The notes beneath the pieces were generated by a model that saw nothing but the letters and a program-made list of their open reading frames with translations, searched no databases and was not told the origin of the DNA. A stretch of 64,000 nt of DNA. Source: Flexibacter flexilis DSM 6793 (GTDB lineage: Bacteria; Bacteroidota; Bacteroidia; Cytophagales; Flexibacteraceae). Of the stretch, positions 17,373-27,041 are shown one piece after another; position 1 is the stretch's first letter, and each line of letters begins with the position of its first letter. A program made the position numbers and the translations under genes. Location of the stretch: positions 1 through 64,000 of the forward strand of contig NZ_FOLE01000003.1 in assembly GCF_900112255.1 (NCBI RefSeq). Direction: 5' to 3'.

Positions 17373-18377
17373 TTATTTTTTACCTAAAAATTGTTCTAAA
17401 GGTTTGATAAACAGTTCAAACGCTTCGATGTGCGGCAAATGCCCGACATTAGGCAGCAACACTAATTCCGAGTTTTTAATTTGCTTTTGCGTGGTTTTGC
17501 CAAGTTCGCGGTAGTTGCCCATCGTCTTGCGCACTTCCTCCGAAACCAGCGGTTTGCCCAGTGCTGTATTATCGCGGTCGCCGATGATGAGCAGCGTCGG
17601 ACAGGCGATTTGACCAAACTCATAACAAACAGGTTGCGTAAATATCATATCATACGTCAAAGCCGCATTCCAAGCGATTAGCGGATAATCTTTGTTAAGC
17701 GTCCAGCCTGCCAACAATTTTGCCCAACGGTCGTAGTTTTCATTCCATTTTCCATCATAATAATTGCTGGTCTGGTACTTACGGATATTGTCGTAGCTAC
17801 TTTTTAGTTCATTTTCGTACCACCACGTTACGGGTTTGTACGGAACTTTCAGCTTCCAATCTTCCAAGCCAATCGGATTCACCAACACAAGTTTTTCGGT
17901 TGTCTGCGGGAACATCAAAGCAAAGCGAGTGGCCACCATGCCGCCCATCGAATGCCCCAACACCGTTATTTTTTCAATGCCCAACGTGTCCAAGATGGCT
18001 TTTGTGTTAAGGGCTAATTGTTGGAAAGTATATTGAAAATGAGCTGGTTTGCTCGACTTTCCAAACCCGATTTGGTCGGGAATAATCACACGATAACCCG
18101 CCCCACTCAAGGCCTTAGCCGTCGTTTCCCAATACGCACCGTTAAAGTTTTTTCCGTGCAACAGCAACACACTTTTCCCGTTGGCTTTACTCGGCTTTAC
18201 GTCCATGTAAGCCATTTGCAAAGACTGATTTTGTGCCGAAATACGCAGAAACTCCACGGGATAAGGGTATTGATAATTAGACAAATTCACGTCCAAATCA
18301 ACAAGTTGCGCGGATTGGGCGCGGCTGCTCACACTCCACAGCACTAACAGCCCCCAGAGCAAAGTAATTTTTCTCAT
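17373..18377 (-). CDS. Secreted alpha/beta hydrolase
   Basis: A 334-residue protein with a signal peptide (about 1-20, ending SRAQ) and an alpha/beta-hydrolase fold. LLHGKNFNGAYW near residue 73 forms the oxyanion region, GHSMGG near 142 holds the nucleophile Ser, and NVGHLPHIEAF near 310 provides the catalytic His; the acid is probably in IIGDRDN near 270. This layout resembles 2-hydroxymuconate-hydrolase or epoxide-hydrolase-type enzymes, but the substrate is unknown. It is probably periplasmic. It is a single gene between a terminator and a divergent TonB receptor. Confidence 0.88.
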   Translation of the reverse strand: MRKITLLWGLLVLWSVSSRAQSAQLVDLDVNLSNYQYPYPVEFLRISAQNQSLQMAYMDVKPSKANGKSVLLLHGKNFNGAYWETTAKALSGAGYRVIIPDQIGFGKSSKPAHFQYTFQQLALNTKAILDTLGIEKITVLGHSMGGMVATRFALMFPQTTEKLVLVNPIGLEDWKLKVPYKPVTWWYENELKSSYDNIRKYQTSNYYDGKWNENYDRWAKLLAGWTLNKDYPLIAWNAALTYDMIFTQPVCYEFGQIACPTLLIIGDRDNTALGKPLVSEEVRKTMGNYRELGKTTQKQIKNSELVLLPNVGHLPHIEAFELFIKPLEQFLGKK

Positions 18378-18472
18378 ACATTAAAAAAATTAGTTGAAAG
18401 ATGTGCTAATAACGATTTTTTAGCCCAAAACATTTCTCTTTCTCCAAAAACTATTGACTTAGGAAACTTTTG

Positions 18473-18495
18473 TTTTTGCAATAGTGTTGCAAAAA
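18473..18495. promoter_or_regulatory. Perfect palindrome, candidate Fur/Zur-family operator
   Basis: TTTTTGCAA (18473-18481) and TTGCAAAAA (18487-18495) are perfect 9-bp arms around a 5-bp spacer, 60 bases upstream of the TonB-receptor start. Position and symmetry fit a metal-responsive repressor site, but the regulator is inferred. The palindrome overlaps a possible upstream TTG codon, which argues for the ATG start. Confidence 0.55.
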
Positions 18496-18555
18496 TCACC
18501 TACATTTGGTGTTGTTATTTCCTTTCAATCAGAAACATTTTTATTTATTTGGCTA

Positions 18556-20880
18556 ATGCGCAAGATTTTATTTGTTGTTGGATTCATTCTTTTGGTAGTA
18601 ATAAAATCGCAGGCACAAACGCCCAACTGTGAGCAGGTCTTAAGGCTAAAGATTAAAGAGGCTCAATCCCAAACGCTTTTGCCTAATGCGTTTATCTCGC
18701 TCAATAACAAGAATATAGCGGTCTCCGACCTCAACGGGAACGCCCAAATCCAACATTTATGTTTGAGCAAACGCTACACTTTAGAAATTAGCTTTGTCGG
18801 TTATCTTTCCCAACAAATTACTTTTTTGCCCGATACACTGCACGAGTTGCAAATTGCTATGCAGCCCGACATTCGCAGCCTCAAAGCCGTAGAAGTCAGC
18901 ACCTCAACGCTTCATCAGAACGCGCCAACCGACCATATTTCTGTACTTGAAAAAGAAACCTTAGACCAACAACGAGGGCTTTCGTTGGGGCAAATGCTCA
19001 AGGCCGTTACGGGAGTCAATGCCTTACAAACGGGGCCTTCTATTTTTAAACCTGTGATTCATGGTTTGTATGGAAACAGGGTGGCCATCGAACAAAACGG
19101 CGTGCGCCAAGAAGGGCAACAGTGGGGAACGGAACATGCCCCCGAAATTGATGCTTTTGCGGCTTCTCGCATCAGTGTAGTGAAGGGGGCGGGCAGTGTT
19201 CGGTATGGTGCAGACGCGCCAGGCGGCGTTATTCTGGTAGAGCCTGCGCCATTGCCCCAACAACCTATTGCAATCACGGGCGAGGCCAACGCCGTTGGCA
19301 TTACCAACGGTAGAGTAGGAGCAACCGCCTTGCGTTTGGAAGGACGATTGCCACAATATCAGTCGCTTGCGTGGCGCGTGCAGGGTTCAATCAAGCGCGG
19401 CGGCAATGTCCAAACACCCAAGTATTATCTCGACAATACAGGACTATCCGAAGCGGCTTTGTCGGCTACGGCAGCTTGGCAAAAACCAAATACAAACTTC
19501 GGAACGGAAGTGTTTTACAGTTACTATCATACCAAATTAGGTATTTTTTCGGGTTCGCATATCGGCAATCTCACGGACTTGGAAAATGCTTTGGCGCGTC
19601 CAGATTCTACCTTTGATTATTCTTTTTCTTACAAAATAAATAGGCCATACCAGCAAATCGACCATCATTTATTGAAGGCCAAAGCCTTTTGGATTTTTCC
19701 CCGCAAAGGAAAATTAATTTGGCAAATAGCAGCCCAAAGCAACAGCCGTTTGGAATACGACTTGCACAAGCCGCGCGGCGTGCCAGCCTCTTACAACAAA
19801 CCCGAATTATCCTTTTATCTCAACACCCAAAACACTAACTTAACTTTTGATTTTGAACCCATTGGCCGCTGGACATTGGCCACAGGCCTAACAGCTCAAC
19901 ACCAATCCAATTATACAAAAGGTTTGTTCCTAATTCCTGATTATGACGGAATTAATGCGGGAGGTTTTTTTACAGCACTCTGGGAAAAAGACCGACTACA
20001 AGCCGAATTGGGCGTAAGAGCTGATGCCCGAAGCCTGCAAGTAACCAACAACAAATATGCTGCGGATTCTTCCCTGTTTTTTGGTGGTTGGGCGGCGGCC
20101 ACAGGCCTAAATTATCAGCTAAATGATGTGTTCAGGTTTAGTGTACAATCGGCTTCTACGTGGCGCGCGCCGTCCGTAAATGAGTTATATAGTAGAGGCG
20201 TGCATCACGGAACGGCTTCTTACGAAGAAGGAAAAGCCGATATGCAACCCGAAAGAGCTTGGAACAGTAGCATCACCACCCAAATCAATCATGATAAATT
20301 ATTGGCCGAAATCAGCTTTTACGCCAATTATATTCATCAATACATTTACTTGCAACCACAAGCCCCGCAAACTGTTCTGACGGTACGCGGCGCATTTCCT
20401 TTTTTCAAATATCAGCAAGCAAATGTTTGGTTTCGGGGAATGGATTTTTCGGCAGAATATCACCTTACCGAACGTTGGCATTTGTCTTCTAAAATTAGTT
20501 TAGTAAGAGCCTATAATATGACTGCTGCGGATTATTTGGTATTCACGCCTGCCGACCGCTACCAACACGAAATTTCTTATCATTTACCTTCGCTCAAACT
20601 TTTGCACACACAAGAAACCGTCTTGGGCATCAATGTTACTTACGTGGATAAGCAATGGCGCACTCCCGCAACGGGAGATTACGCCGCCGCGCCTGCGGCT
20701 TATACGCTGTACGGTTTGCGTGCCAGTACACAATGGGCGGTTGGCAAACAAACATTGGGCGTAAGTCTGTCGGCAGACAATGTCTTGAACAAATTATATC
20801 GGGATTATCTCAATCGTTTCAGATATTACGCCTACGACGTAGGGCGTAGCGTGTCCCTGCGCCTCAAATGGACGTTTTAA
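18556..20880 (+). CDS. TonB-dependent outer membrane receptor
   Basis: A 774-residue receptor with a signal peptide (about residues 1-20), an N-terminal carboxypeptidase-regulatory-like domain (~27-110), a plug (~125-240) with KPVIHGLYGNRVAIEQNGV, QGQQWGTEHAPEID-type residues and VVKGAGSVRYGADAPGGVI, and a barrel ending in LRLKWTF with terminal Phe. Such plugs occur in receptors for metals or small chelates; no substrate can be proven here. The palindrome just upstream suggests metal control. A longer form from TTG at 18484 would run through that palindrome, so ATG at 18556 was chosen. It stands alone and ends in a terminator. Confidence 0.93.
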   Translation: MRKILFVVGFILLVVIKSQAQTPNCEQVLRLKIKEAQSQTLLPNAFISLNNKNIAVSDLNGNAQIQHLCLSKRYTLEISFVGYLSQQITFLPDTLHELQIAMQPDIRSLKAVEVSTSTLHQNAPTDHISVLEKETLDQQRGLSLGQMLKAVTGVNALQTGPSIFKPVIHGLYGNRVAIEQNGVRQEGQQWGTEHAPEIDAFAASRISVVKGAGSVRYGADAPGGVILVEPAPLPQQPIAITGEANAVGITNGRVGATALRLEGRLPQYQSLAWRVQGSIKRGGNVQTPKYYLDNTGLSEAALSATAAWQKPNTNFGTEVFYSYYHTKLGIFSGSHIGNLTDLENALARPDSTFDYSFSYKINRPYQQIDHHLLKAKAFWIFPRKGKLIWQIAAQSNSRLEYDLHKPRGVPASYNKPELSFYLNTQNTNLTFDFEPIGRWTLATGLTAQHQSNYTKGLFLIPDYDGINAGGFFTALWEKDRLQAELGVRADARSLQVTNNKYAADSSLFFGGWAAATGLNYQLNDVFRFSVQSASTWRAPSVNELYSRGVHHGTASYEEGKADMQPERAWNSSITTQINHDKLLAEISFYANYIHQYIYLQPQAPQTVLTVRGAFPFFKYQQANVWFRGMDFSAEYHLTERWHLSSKISLVRAYNMTAADYLVFTPADRYQHEISYHLPSLKLLHTQETVLGINVTYVDKQWRTPATGDYAAAPAAYTLYGLRASTQWAVGKQTLGVSLSADNVLNKLYRDYLNRFRYYAYDVGRSVSLRLKWTF

Positions 20881-20892
20881 ATGAAATAAGTA

Positions 20893-20927
20893 AAAGGCCT
20901 CTAACGAAATCGTGATTAGAGGCCTTT
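20893..20927. terminator. Bidirectional terminator
   Basis: A perfect 12-bp stem (20893-20904 with 20916-20927) lies around an 11-nt loop, between convergent genes. Confidence 0.85.
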
Positions 20928-20931
20928 CTTG

Positions 20932-21822
20932 TTATTTGTTTTTCTTTTTGTCTTCGGCGGCTTTGTCATAAACCAGCGTGCCTTTTTCATCAAATTCCGT
21001 TAGCAAATACGGTTCAAATTGTGCTTCAAAGCCTGTGGCGGGATATTGTGTTTCTTTCTTTAGCTTCTTTTTGTTATCGAAATACTCGCGCCAAATCCCA
21101 ACTTTGTGGTCATTCTCAAACTTTCCTTGCACAGATACCGCACCGCTCGGGAAAAAGTAAAAATAATCTCCTTCACGTTTTCCGTTTATCATCGGAATCA
21201 CTTCCTTAAACTGCTTACGGTCAGCATCATAATAACTAATCTCTGATTCTCGCGGCCAACCCTTATAATATTTCTGTTTGTCTATCAGAATATTTTCGGC
21301 TGTACCGTTGTATTTCAACCAACGCGCGTGTTTCGTCCCGACATAAAAAACGCCTTCTTCCACCATCACGCCGCCCACTAATTTCTGATAAGGGCCATGC
21401 AGCACACGCGCAAATTGTTTTTCTTTCTCAGGAATAGGGCCAATAATCAATTTGCGTTTTTGGCTATTAAACCAATAAATATCTTTGACATAAGGGTTCG
21501 GGGCTTGAAACTCTTTAAGCGTATAGAAAAGCTCCAATGTAACCTTGCTATTGCGTTCTGTGCGAGTGTAACCTTTGCGCGTTTTGAGTCCATAATAAAC
21601 CCTTTTAGGGATTTTCTTGGGCTTGGGTTGTTCGCGCTTATCGGAGGCCACCGTATCACGATAAATAAGTACGTCTTCCTCATCTACATCATCGCCTTGC
21701 GGTGGGGCAAGTGGCTTTTTCTCTTCTTTGTTAGGGCTTGGGGGCGTGGTTTGGGCGGCACTACGACTGGCCAACGCAAACACGCACAGCGCACTAATCC
21801 ATATCAAAATTTTAAATTTCAT
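20932..21822 (-). CDS. Secreted MORN/YwqK-like repeat protein, unknown role
   Basis: A 296-residue secreted protein with a signal peptide (about 1-23, ending SAAQ) and a charged, Pro-rich linker (about 24-70). The body has repeated G-Y/F motifs such as LHGPYQKLVGGVMVEEGVFYVG, INGKREGDYFYFFPSG and GKFENDHKVGIWREY, resembling the MORN-type repeats of YwqK-family proteins. It ends in a Lys-rich tail. The role is unknown; it may be periplasmic or at the outer membrane. It lies 79 bases after chrA on the same strand and may be co-transcribed. Confidence 0.78.
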   Translation of the reverse strand: MKFKILIWISALCVFALASRSAAQTTPPSPNKEEKKPLAPPQGDDVDEEDVLIYRDTVASDKREQPKPKKIPKRVYYGLKTRKGYTRTERNSKVTLELFYTLKEFQAPNPYVKDIYWFNSQKRKLIIGPIPEKEKQFARVLHGPYQKLVGGVMVEEGVFYVGTKHARWLKYNGTAENILIDKQKYYKGWPRESEISYYDADRKQFKEVIPMINGKREGDYFYFFPSGAVSVQGKFENDHKVGIWREYFDNKKKLKKETQYPATGFEAQFEPYLLTEFDEKGTLVYDKAAEDKKKNK

Positions 21823-21901
21823 ATTGTTTGATAAAAACGATTTCTGATTTTTTCAATGCGGCAATTTTACGATAAAAACGCCTTATCCTTATGATTTGTT
21901 G

Positions 21902-23182
21902 TTAGAAAATAATTCCCAGCAACACCGCCGCCACAATGAGCCAAAAGGGTTGTATTTTGGTAAATGTCAGCACTGCAAACGCCGTTACCACAATGCCAAT
22001 ATTGACGGGGTCGCCGCCAATCGGTTTGAAAAGCAAGATAACCGCCGCAAACACAAGGCCTGCACCTGTGGCGTTTACGCCCTGCAACGATGCTTTGACT
22101 ACTCTGTACTTTTTGAGTTGCTCCCAGAACCGAATGATAAAAAATATCAACAACGTGCCAGGCAAAAATATTCCGATTGTGCCCATTAGGCTGCCGAGCA
22201 GTTGCGCCCAGAAGCCATCAGGACGCATTGACAGCGCACCGATATAACTACAAAACGAAAAGACAGGGCCGGGCAACACTTGCGAAAGCGCGTACCCCGA
22301 CAAAAACTCTTCGGACGTGAGATAGTGTTTAAATTCCACAAACTCATTGTACATGGCAGGCACAAGCACTTGTCCGCCGCCAAAAATGAGGCTTCCATTT
22401 CTATAAAAGTTTTCGAATAACCGAATCGGCTTAAAAGTTGTGTAATGCCCCAAAAGAATAGCCACCACCAAGATAACGGCATACAGAATAAAGTTAGCCC
22501 ATTCGATGTGCAAGGGTTCGCGCGGCTGCGGTTCTAATTCATTTTTGTAACGAATGGCCGAAAATATGCCCGACGAAATAAGTAAAATCGGCGTAACCCA
22601 CGGCGACGGATACGCGTAGGCAATCACTGCCGAAATAATCATAACGGCGGCCATCGTTCGGCTTTGTACTACTTTGAGCATGACCGCATAACCCGAATGC
22701 AAAAGCAACGCTACCGCCACAGGCTGCATGTATCGCACAAACGACACGGACAAATCCAGCCCTTCGGCATAGTTGAGCAGAATCGCGGCCAATGTCATTA
22801 CGATTACGGCAGGCAATAGCCAAATAATCAAGGCCATAAATGCCAAACGAGGCCCTCCGATGCGAAAAGCAATAGCCGTTAGCGTTTGGGTGGAAGTCGG
22901 GCCAGGCAAAATCTGACACAAGGCAAAGAGTTCTAACAATTCCGCTTCGGACAAATAACGTCTTTTGGTTACCAAATGTCTGATAAACAACGCAATGTGT
23001 ACTTGTGGGCCTCCGAAAGTGGTTAGCGATAGGCGCAAAACATCTGTTAGGAAAATATAAAGGCGTATTTCCCTTCTCTGGCGAGGAGGGTGTGAAAGCC
23101 TGAATCGGCGACGTATCTGCCTAATAACCCTAATTTGCAAAATACAACAGTCGTAGTAGAAGAAAGGTAAGTACAAGCCCAA
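21902..23182 (-). CDS. chrA: Chromate transporter, ChrA/CHR family
   Basis: A CHR-family inner-membrane protein of up to 426 residues with the two-halves layout of long ChrA proteins. Each half opens with a conserved motif: TTFGGPQVH near residue 53 and LIFGGGQVLVPA near 266; PGP occurs in both (QILPGPTSTQT and QVLPGPVFSF). The family exports chromate or related oxyanions by proton coupling. The start is unclear: the longest ORF begins at TTG (23182), but its first ~38 residues (Arg-rich, not membrane-like) do not look like family sequence and overlap a TATTTTGC-like element. The family-like region starts near 23068, where there is no ATG, GTG or TTG. Confidence 0.88.
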   Translation of the reverse strand: MGLYLPFFYYDCCILQIRVIRQIRRRFRLSHPPRQRREIRLYIFLTDVLRLSLTTFGGPQVHIALFIRHLVTKRRYLSEAELLELFALCQILPGPTSTQTLTAIAFRIGGPRLAFMALIIWLLPAVIVMTLAAILLNYAEGLDLSVSFVRYMQPVAVALLLHSGYAVMLKVVQSRTMAAVMIISAVIAYAYPSPWVTPILLISSGIFSAIRYKNELEPQPREPLHIEWANFILYAVILVVAILLGHYTTFKPIRLFENFYRNGSLIFGGGQVLVPAMYNEFVEFKHYLTSEEFLSGYALSQVLPGPVFSFCSYIGALSMRPDGFWAQLLGSLMGTIGIFLPGTLLIFFIIRFWEQLKKYRVVKASLQGVNATGAGLVFAAVILLFKPIGGDPVNIGIVVTAFAVLTFTKIQPFWLIVAAVLLGIIF

Positions 23183-23321
23183 TACAAGGCGTGCGAATTT
23201 ACACTTTTTTCGTATTGGTACAGAAACTTCTATGTCTTGTAACGGAATTATTCAAACTACCTCACTTCTGATATTTTAACCTTATTGATTTTCAAAACTT
23301 ATTAGGTTGGTTTCTATGTAT

Positions 23322-23564
23322 TTAATTTGCCAGCAACGCGATTACTTCAAACTTATCAAACACGTTGGCGTTGTGTGGTGCGTCGGCCAACTCTTCGGTG
23401 AGGTCTTGCCCTGCCCAATGTTCATAATGTTTGCCATTGCGCCAGAGTCGCGAGCGGCTCACATCATAGATTTTTCCCTGAAAAGCACACCAAATTTCTG
23501 GGCGGTCTTGTCCGTTTCGGAGGGCTAATTGCGCACGCGTGTAGCGCGGAAGTTCTTGGCTCAT
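23322..23564 (-). CDS. Cytochrome b5-like heme/steroid-binding protein
   Basis: An 80-residue protein that is a single cytochrome b5-like domain, with the family features GKIYDVSRSRLWRNGKHYEHWAGQDLTEEL and APHN near residues 30-65. Short prokaryotic members bind heme through His and/or Tyr and act in electron transfer or ligand binding; the partner is unknown. There is no signal peptide, so it is cytosolic. Its ATG overlaps the stop of trmN6 by 4 bases, so the two genes are co-transcribed. Confidence 0.88.
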   Translation of the reverse strand: MSQELPRYTRAQLALRNGQDRPEIWCAFQGKIYDVSRSRLWRNGKHYEHWAGQDLTEELADAPHNANVFDKFEVIALLAN

Positions 23565-24274
23565 AAATGCAAATAATAAGGTTGGAGTAATGCTACAAAT
23601 TCGGGTGTGTATTGGTTGTTACTGTCTCGAATAGTTAGCGTATTAGTTTGAAAATCAGTATTTTGTTTGCGGGAATAAGTGCTAATGTGCCGAATGATTT
23701 TGCCGCCTTCTTTATCAAACAGCAAACAATTTTCTTCTAAAAATAAACCGTGTGCCTGCATTTGTTGGGCTTGTATTTGTGCCTGATACGGCGGCAACAG
23801 AATGACGGCGCGGCCATTATCGGCCAAAAGTCGCTGACAATGAAAAGCCAATTCCGCGTTGCTGAGTTGTTCGCTGTGCATGGCCAAGTTTTGGGCGTGC
23901 GTGCCGCGTTTGAGATGGTTTTCATAAAACGGCGGATTGCAAACAATCAGGTCGTAACGGTGCGGCGGCGCAAAATTTTGCAAAGCACATTCGAGCACTT
24001 GCATACGCGCCGCCCACGCGCTGGCCTCAATGTTTTGGGTGGCTTGTGCGGCGGCTTGAGTATCTATTTCGAGTGCGTCGATGTGCGTGGTGTCGGGTGT
24101 GCGTTGGGCAAGCATCAAGGCCAAAAGTCCCGTACCCGTTCCAATATCCAAAATCCGTTTTGCCTGTTCGGGCTGAATGTACGCACCCATCGCGCAAGAA
24201 TCCGTGCAAACCTTCATGGCGGTTTGTCCTTGTTCTATCCTGAAGGCTTTAAATTGAAAATATGAATTGCCCAT
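23561..24274 (-). CDS. trmN6: tRNA1(Val) adenine-N6-methyltransferase TrmN6 (YfiC-like)
   Basis: A 237-residue SAM-dependent methyltransferase that makes m6A37 in tRNA1(Val). It shows the N-terminal YFQFKAFRIEQ, the SAM loop LDIGTGTGLLALM near residues 42-54, acidic ALEID, and the catalytic motif NPPFYE near 115-120. An upstream in-frame ATG (24307) would add 11 residues but lies inside the ppc terminator hairpin, so ATG at 24274 is preferred; this also fits the family N-terminus. It is coupled to the cytochrome b5-like gene. Confidence 0.92.
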   Translation of the reverse strand: MGNSYFQFKAFRIEQGQTAMKVCTDSCAMGAYIQPEQAKRILDIGTGTGLLALMLAQRTPDTTHIDALEIDTQAAAQATQNIEASAWAARMQVLECALQNFAPPHRYDLIVCNPPFYENHLKRGTHAQNLAMHSEQLSNAELAFHCQRLLADNGRAVILLPPYQAQIQAQQMQAHGLFLEENCLLFDKEGGKIIRHISTYSRKQNTDFQTNTLTIRDSNNQYTPEFVALLQPYYLHL

Positions 24275-24304
24275 GTGTGGGGATTTTCTTCTATAAAATA
24301 AAAA

Positions 24305-24342
24305 CATTGCCTAAACTCGCTTGCGGCAGAATTTAGGCAATG
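24305..24342 (-). terminator. ppc terminator
   Basis: CATTGCCTAAA (24305-24315) pairs with TTTAGGCAATG (24332-24342); on the minus strand it is followed by TTTTTATTTTAT. It lies 30 bases past the ppc stop. Confidence 0.85.
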
Positions 24343-24372
24343 CTACAGTTTTTTTGTTGAAAAATAAATGCC

Positions 24373-26943
24373 TTACGCCGAGTTACGCGCCGCGTTGATG
24401 ATGCCAAACATACAGCGAATCACCAACTTACGGTATTTTTCTTCCTCGTCGTGGTTGCTTTCGTCGTGGCGCAAATGCGTAAGGGCAAACTGCTGAATCG
24501 CCACCAACGGCAACACGATTTTTTCCCGCAAATTCACCGAATCGCGCGTGTTGGGGCTGTTGTCCATCGTGCCGCGCAAACCCGAAACCTCTAAGGTTTT
24601 GGCAATAGAAAGTTCATATTCTTCGTACATCTTTTTCCAAATCGCCCCAAAGTCGGGGTCTTCGGCCAGATAACTGGTTGCCGAAAAATTACTTTTGGTC
24701 AAAGCCATCATGCTATTGCCCAGCAGTGTGCGGAAAAACAACGAACGTTGGTACAAATCCCTGATTTGCTCGCCTTTGGCTTTTTGGTCGAATGCCTGCA
24801 AAGCAGTACCCACACCGTAATAACCTGGAATGTTTTGTTTCATCATTGCCCACGAACCCACAAATGGAATGGCGCGTAAATCCTCAAATTTGAGGCTGCT
24901 ACCGCTACGTTTCACAGGGCGCGAACCGATGTTTGTATCGCCAAAAAAGGCCAACGGCGTGGCGCGTTCCAAGTATGGCACAAATTGCGGGTCAGATTTT
25001 AAAGCCAAATAAGCCTTGTAACCTTCTTCGGCCAACTCGTCCAACAGTTTTTTGTCCGCTTCGGTCAGGTGATTTTCTTCTTTATCAAAAACGGTATTTT
25101 CAAGCCCCGCCGAAAGCAATTGTTCCAGATTGTATTTGCAAGAAGCCACTTTTCCGAAATTAGAACTAATGGTCTGGCCTTGAATCGTGATTTGAACTTC
25201 TTGGTTTTCGATGGTGTCGCCCAGTGAAGCATAAAAATTGTGCGTGTTGCCGCCGCCTCTGGCAGGAGGGCCGCCGCGCCCGTCGAAAAACAGCGCAATA
25301 ACATCATGCTCGCGCGAGGTAGCCGTTAGGTTTTCTTTTGCCCTAAAAATAGACCAGTTGGCACGCAAATAACCGCCGTCTTTCGTGCCGTCCGAGAAGC
25401 CAAGCATAATGTGCTGTTGGTCGTTGCGGTCTTGCAGATGCGCTCTGTATTGCGGAATCGAATACAGCGTGTGCATGATGGCGGGTGCGTTGGCCAAGTC
25501 GTCGATGGTTTCAAACAACGGCACAACGTCCACGGGTACAGAATCTTTGCCGATGAGTAAACGCGCCAATACAAACACTTCTATCACGTGCGTAGCACTT
25601 TGGCAGTTGCTAATGATGTAGCGGTGCGCGCCGTCTGCGCCATTGCTCACGATAATTTGCCCGATGGCCTCAATGCTTTTGAGTGTTTCTGTGGCAAAAT
25701 CATCTTTCAAATCTAAGGCCATCAGGTTGGTTTTGAGTTCTAACAAAACCTTGATGCGCTCCAATTCGGGCAGTTCTTGCCATTGTTCCCACGAAATCAA
25801 TTCGCCTTTGGCGTGAAGCGTGTCGAAAATGGCTTTCCAAACGGCATCGTGCTTGCGACTGTCTTGGCGTATGTCGAGGCTGGCAAATGAAAATCCAAAA
25901 AGTTTTACTTTCAGAATAAACATGTCCAGCACTTCCAAAAACAGACTATCGTGTTCGCTTACAAGCAATTGACGCGCTTCCAAAAGTTCGTCTATCAGCG
26001 CGTTGGCATCGCGGAAAGTGCGTTTTTTCCCAAAAACAAAATCATAGATTTTTTGCTCAATGCCCACGATAATATCTTCCACACCCCGAAACGTGAGGCG
26101 GCGCGAAAGCTGCCTGATGTCGCGATAGTAGCATTTGAGTATGGTTTCTTGCAGCTTGTGCGCCACTTTGAGCGTGGTTTCGCTGGTTACGAATGGGTTG
26201 CCGTCGCGGTCGCCACCTGGCCAAAAACCAATGCGAATGAGGCGCGGATTTTTCCATTCTACCAAATTGATATTCAGGCCACCAGCCAAAGTACCAATGA
26301 TTTCGGGAATAGCTTTATAAAAAACGTGCTCCAAAAACCAACACAAACTTACGGCCTCATCGTAAGGCGAAGGTTTTTCTTGGTTAATAAAACCCGTTTT
26401 GCCCAGTTGTTGTAGCAGCAAATTGATTTGAGGAAAATTATTTTCGCGAATGGCGTTTTCCAAATCGTTGAGAATGCGCAACACGTGGCTTGGATAAAAT
26501 TGGGTCGGGTGCGCCGTGAGCACAAGCCGCAAACTGAAGTTTTCCAGACGTGCTTTGAGCAACTCGGTTTTGTTTTCCAGCTTGCTACGCAACAAAAGAG
26601 CAGAGATAGAGCCTTTGCCGCGCAAGTCATTGATTTGCTCAAAAGCGGCATCTTCTATCGAATCGAACAGCGCGATTTGGCGTTCGACATACTGAATAAA
26701 CTGGAACAGCATCGCGAAACGCTCTTCGTTGCTGGCTTGCGGGGCAAAGTCCACAAAAAAACGTTCCACAATGTCTTTGGCGGAAAGTCCTTGCTCAAAA
26801 CCTTTTTCGCATTCTTGTTGGAGCAGCGGCAGCAAAGTGCCTGTGCGTGAGATATTTCTGAACGGCAAATTCAGAAACAAACTGTTGCAGATATGGTAAC
26901 GAATACCTACTTCTTTGTCGTATTTGGAAGTTATCATATTCAA
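24373..26943 (-). CDS. ppc: Phosphoenolpyruvate carboxylase
   Basis: An 856-residue cytosolic enzyme that carboxylates PEP to oxaloacetate, refilling the TCA cycle. Key parts are visible: LVLTAHPTQ near residue 143 with the catalytic His, GGDRDGNPFVT near 250, SFASLDIRQDSRKH, GFSDGTKDGGYL near 522, the glycine-rich catalytic loop GRGGPPARGGG near 559, and the allosteric-site region GSRPVKRSG near 686. The C-terminus NAARNSA is close to the usual NTG ending. Length is a little below the ~880-930 common in proteobacteria but normal for Bacteroidota. It is transcribed alone. Confidence 0.97.
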   Translation of the reverse strand: MNMITSKYDKEVGIRYHICNSLFLNLPFRNISRTGTLLPLLQQECEKGFEQGLSAKDIVERFFVDFAPQASNEERFAMLFQFIQYVERQIALFDSIEDAAFEQINDLRGKGSISALLLRSKLENKTELLKARLENFSLRLVLTAHPTQFYPSHVLRILNDLENAIRENNFPQINLLLQQLGKTGFINQEKPSPYDEAVSLCWFLEHVFYKAIPEIIGTLAGGLNINLVEWKNPRLIRIGFWPGGDRDGNPFVTSETTLKVAHKLQETILKCYYRDIRQLSRRLTFRGVEDIIVGIEQKIYDFVFGKKRTFRDANALIDELLEARQLLVSEHDSLFLEVLDMFILKVKLFGFSFASLDIRQDSRKHDAVWKAIFDTLHAKGELISWEQWQELPELERIKVLLELKTNLMALDLKDDFATETLKSIEAIGQIIVSNGADGAHRYIISNCQSATHVIEVFVLARLLIGKDSVPVDVVPLFETIDDLANAPAIMHTLYSIPQYRAHLQDRNDQQHIMLGFSDGTKDGGYLRANWSIFRAKENLTATSREHDVIALFFDGRGGPPARGGGNTHNFYASLGDTIENQEVQITIQGQTISSNFGKVASCKYNLEQLLSAGLENTVFDKEENHLTEADKKLLDELAEEGYKAYLALKSDPQFVPYLERATPLAFFGDTNIGSRPVKRSGSSLKFEDLRAIPFVGSWAMMKQNIPGYYGVGTALQAFDQKAKGEQIRDLYQRSLFFRTLLGNSMMALTKSNFSATSYLAEDPDFGAIWKKMYEEYELSIAKTLEVSGLRGTMDNSPNTRDSVNLREKIVLPLVAIQQFALTHLRHDESNHDEEEKYRKLVIRCMFGIINAARNSA

Positions 26944-27041
26944 TTTTTAGCGTAAAATAATTGACATACAATGTGTTCTTGGTATTTGGCGTCCAGAACG
27001 GAGGTGTGATGTTGGTAGTCGTCGGTAATATGCACAAAAAT

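Noticed and set aside
18484-18555. 24-codon N-terminal extension of the TonB receptor from TTG
   Set aside because: It would start inside the palindromic operator and place extra residues before a normal signal peptide.
24275-24307. 11-codon N-terminal extension of TrmN6
   Set aside because: Its ATG is part of the ppc terminator stem, and the family begins near the chosen ATG.
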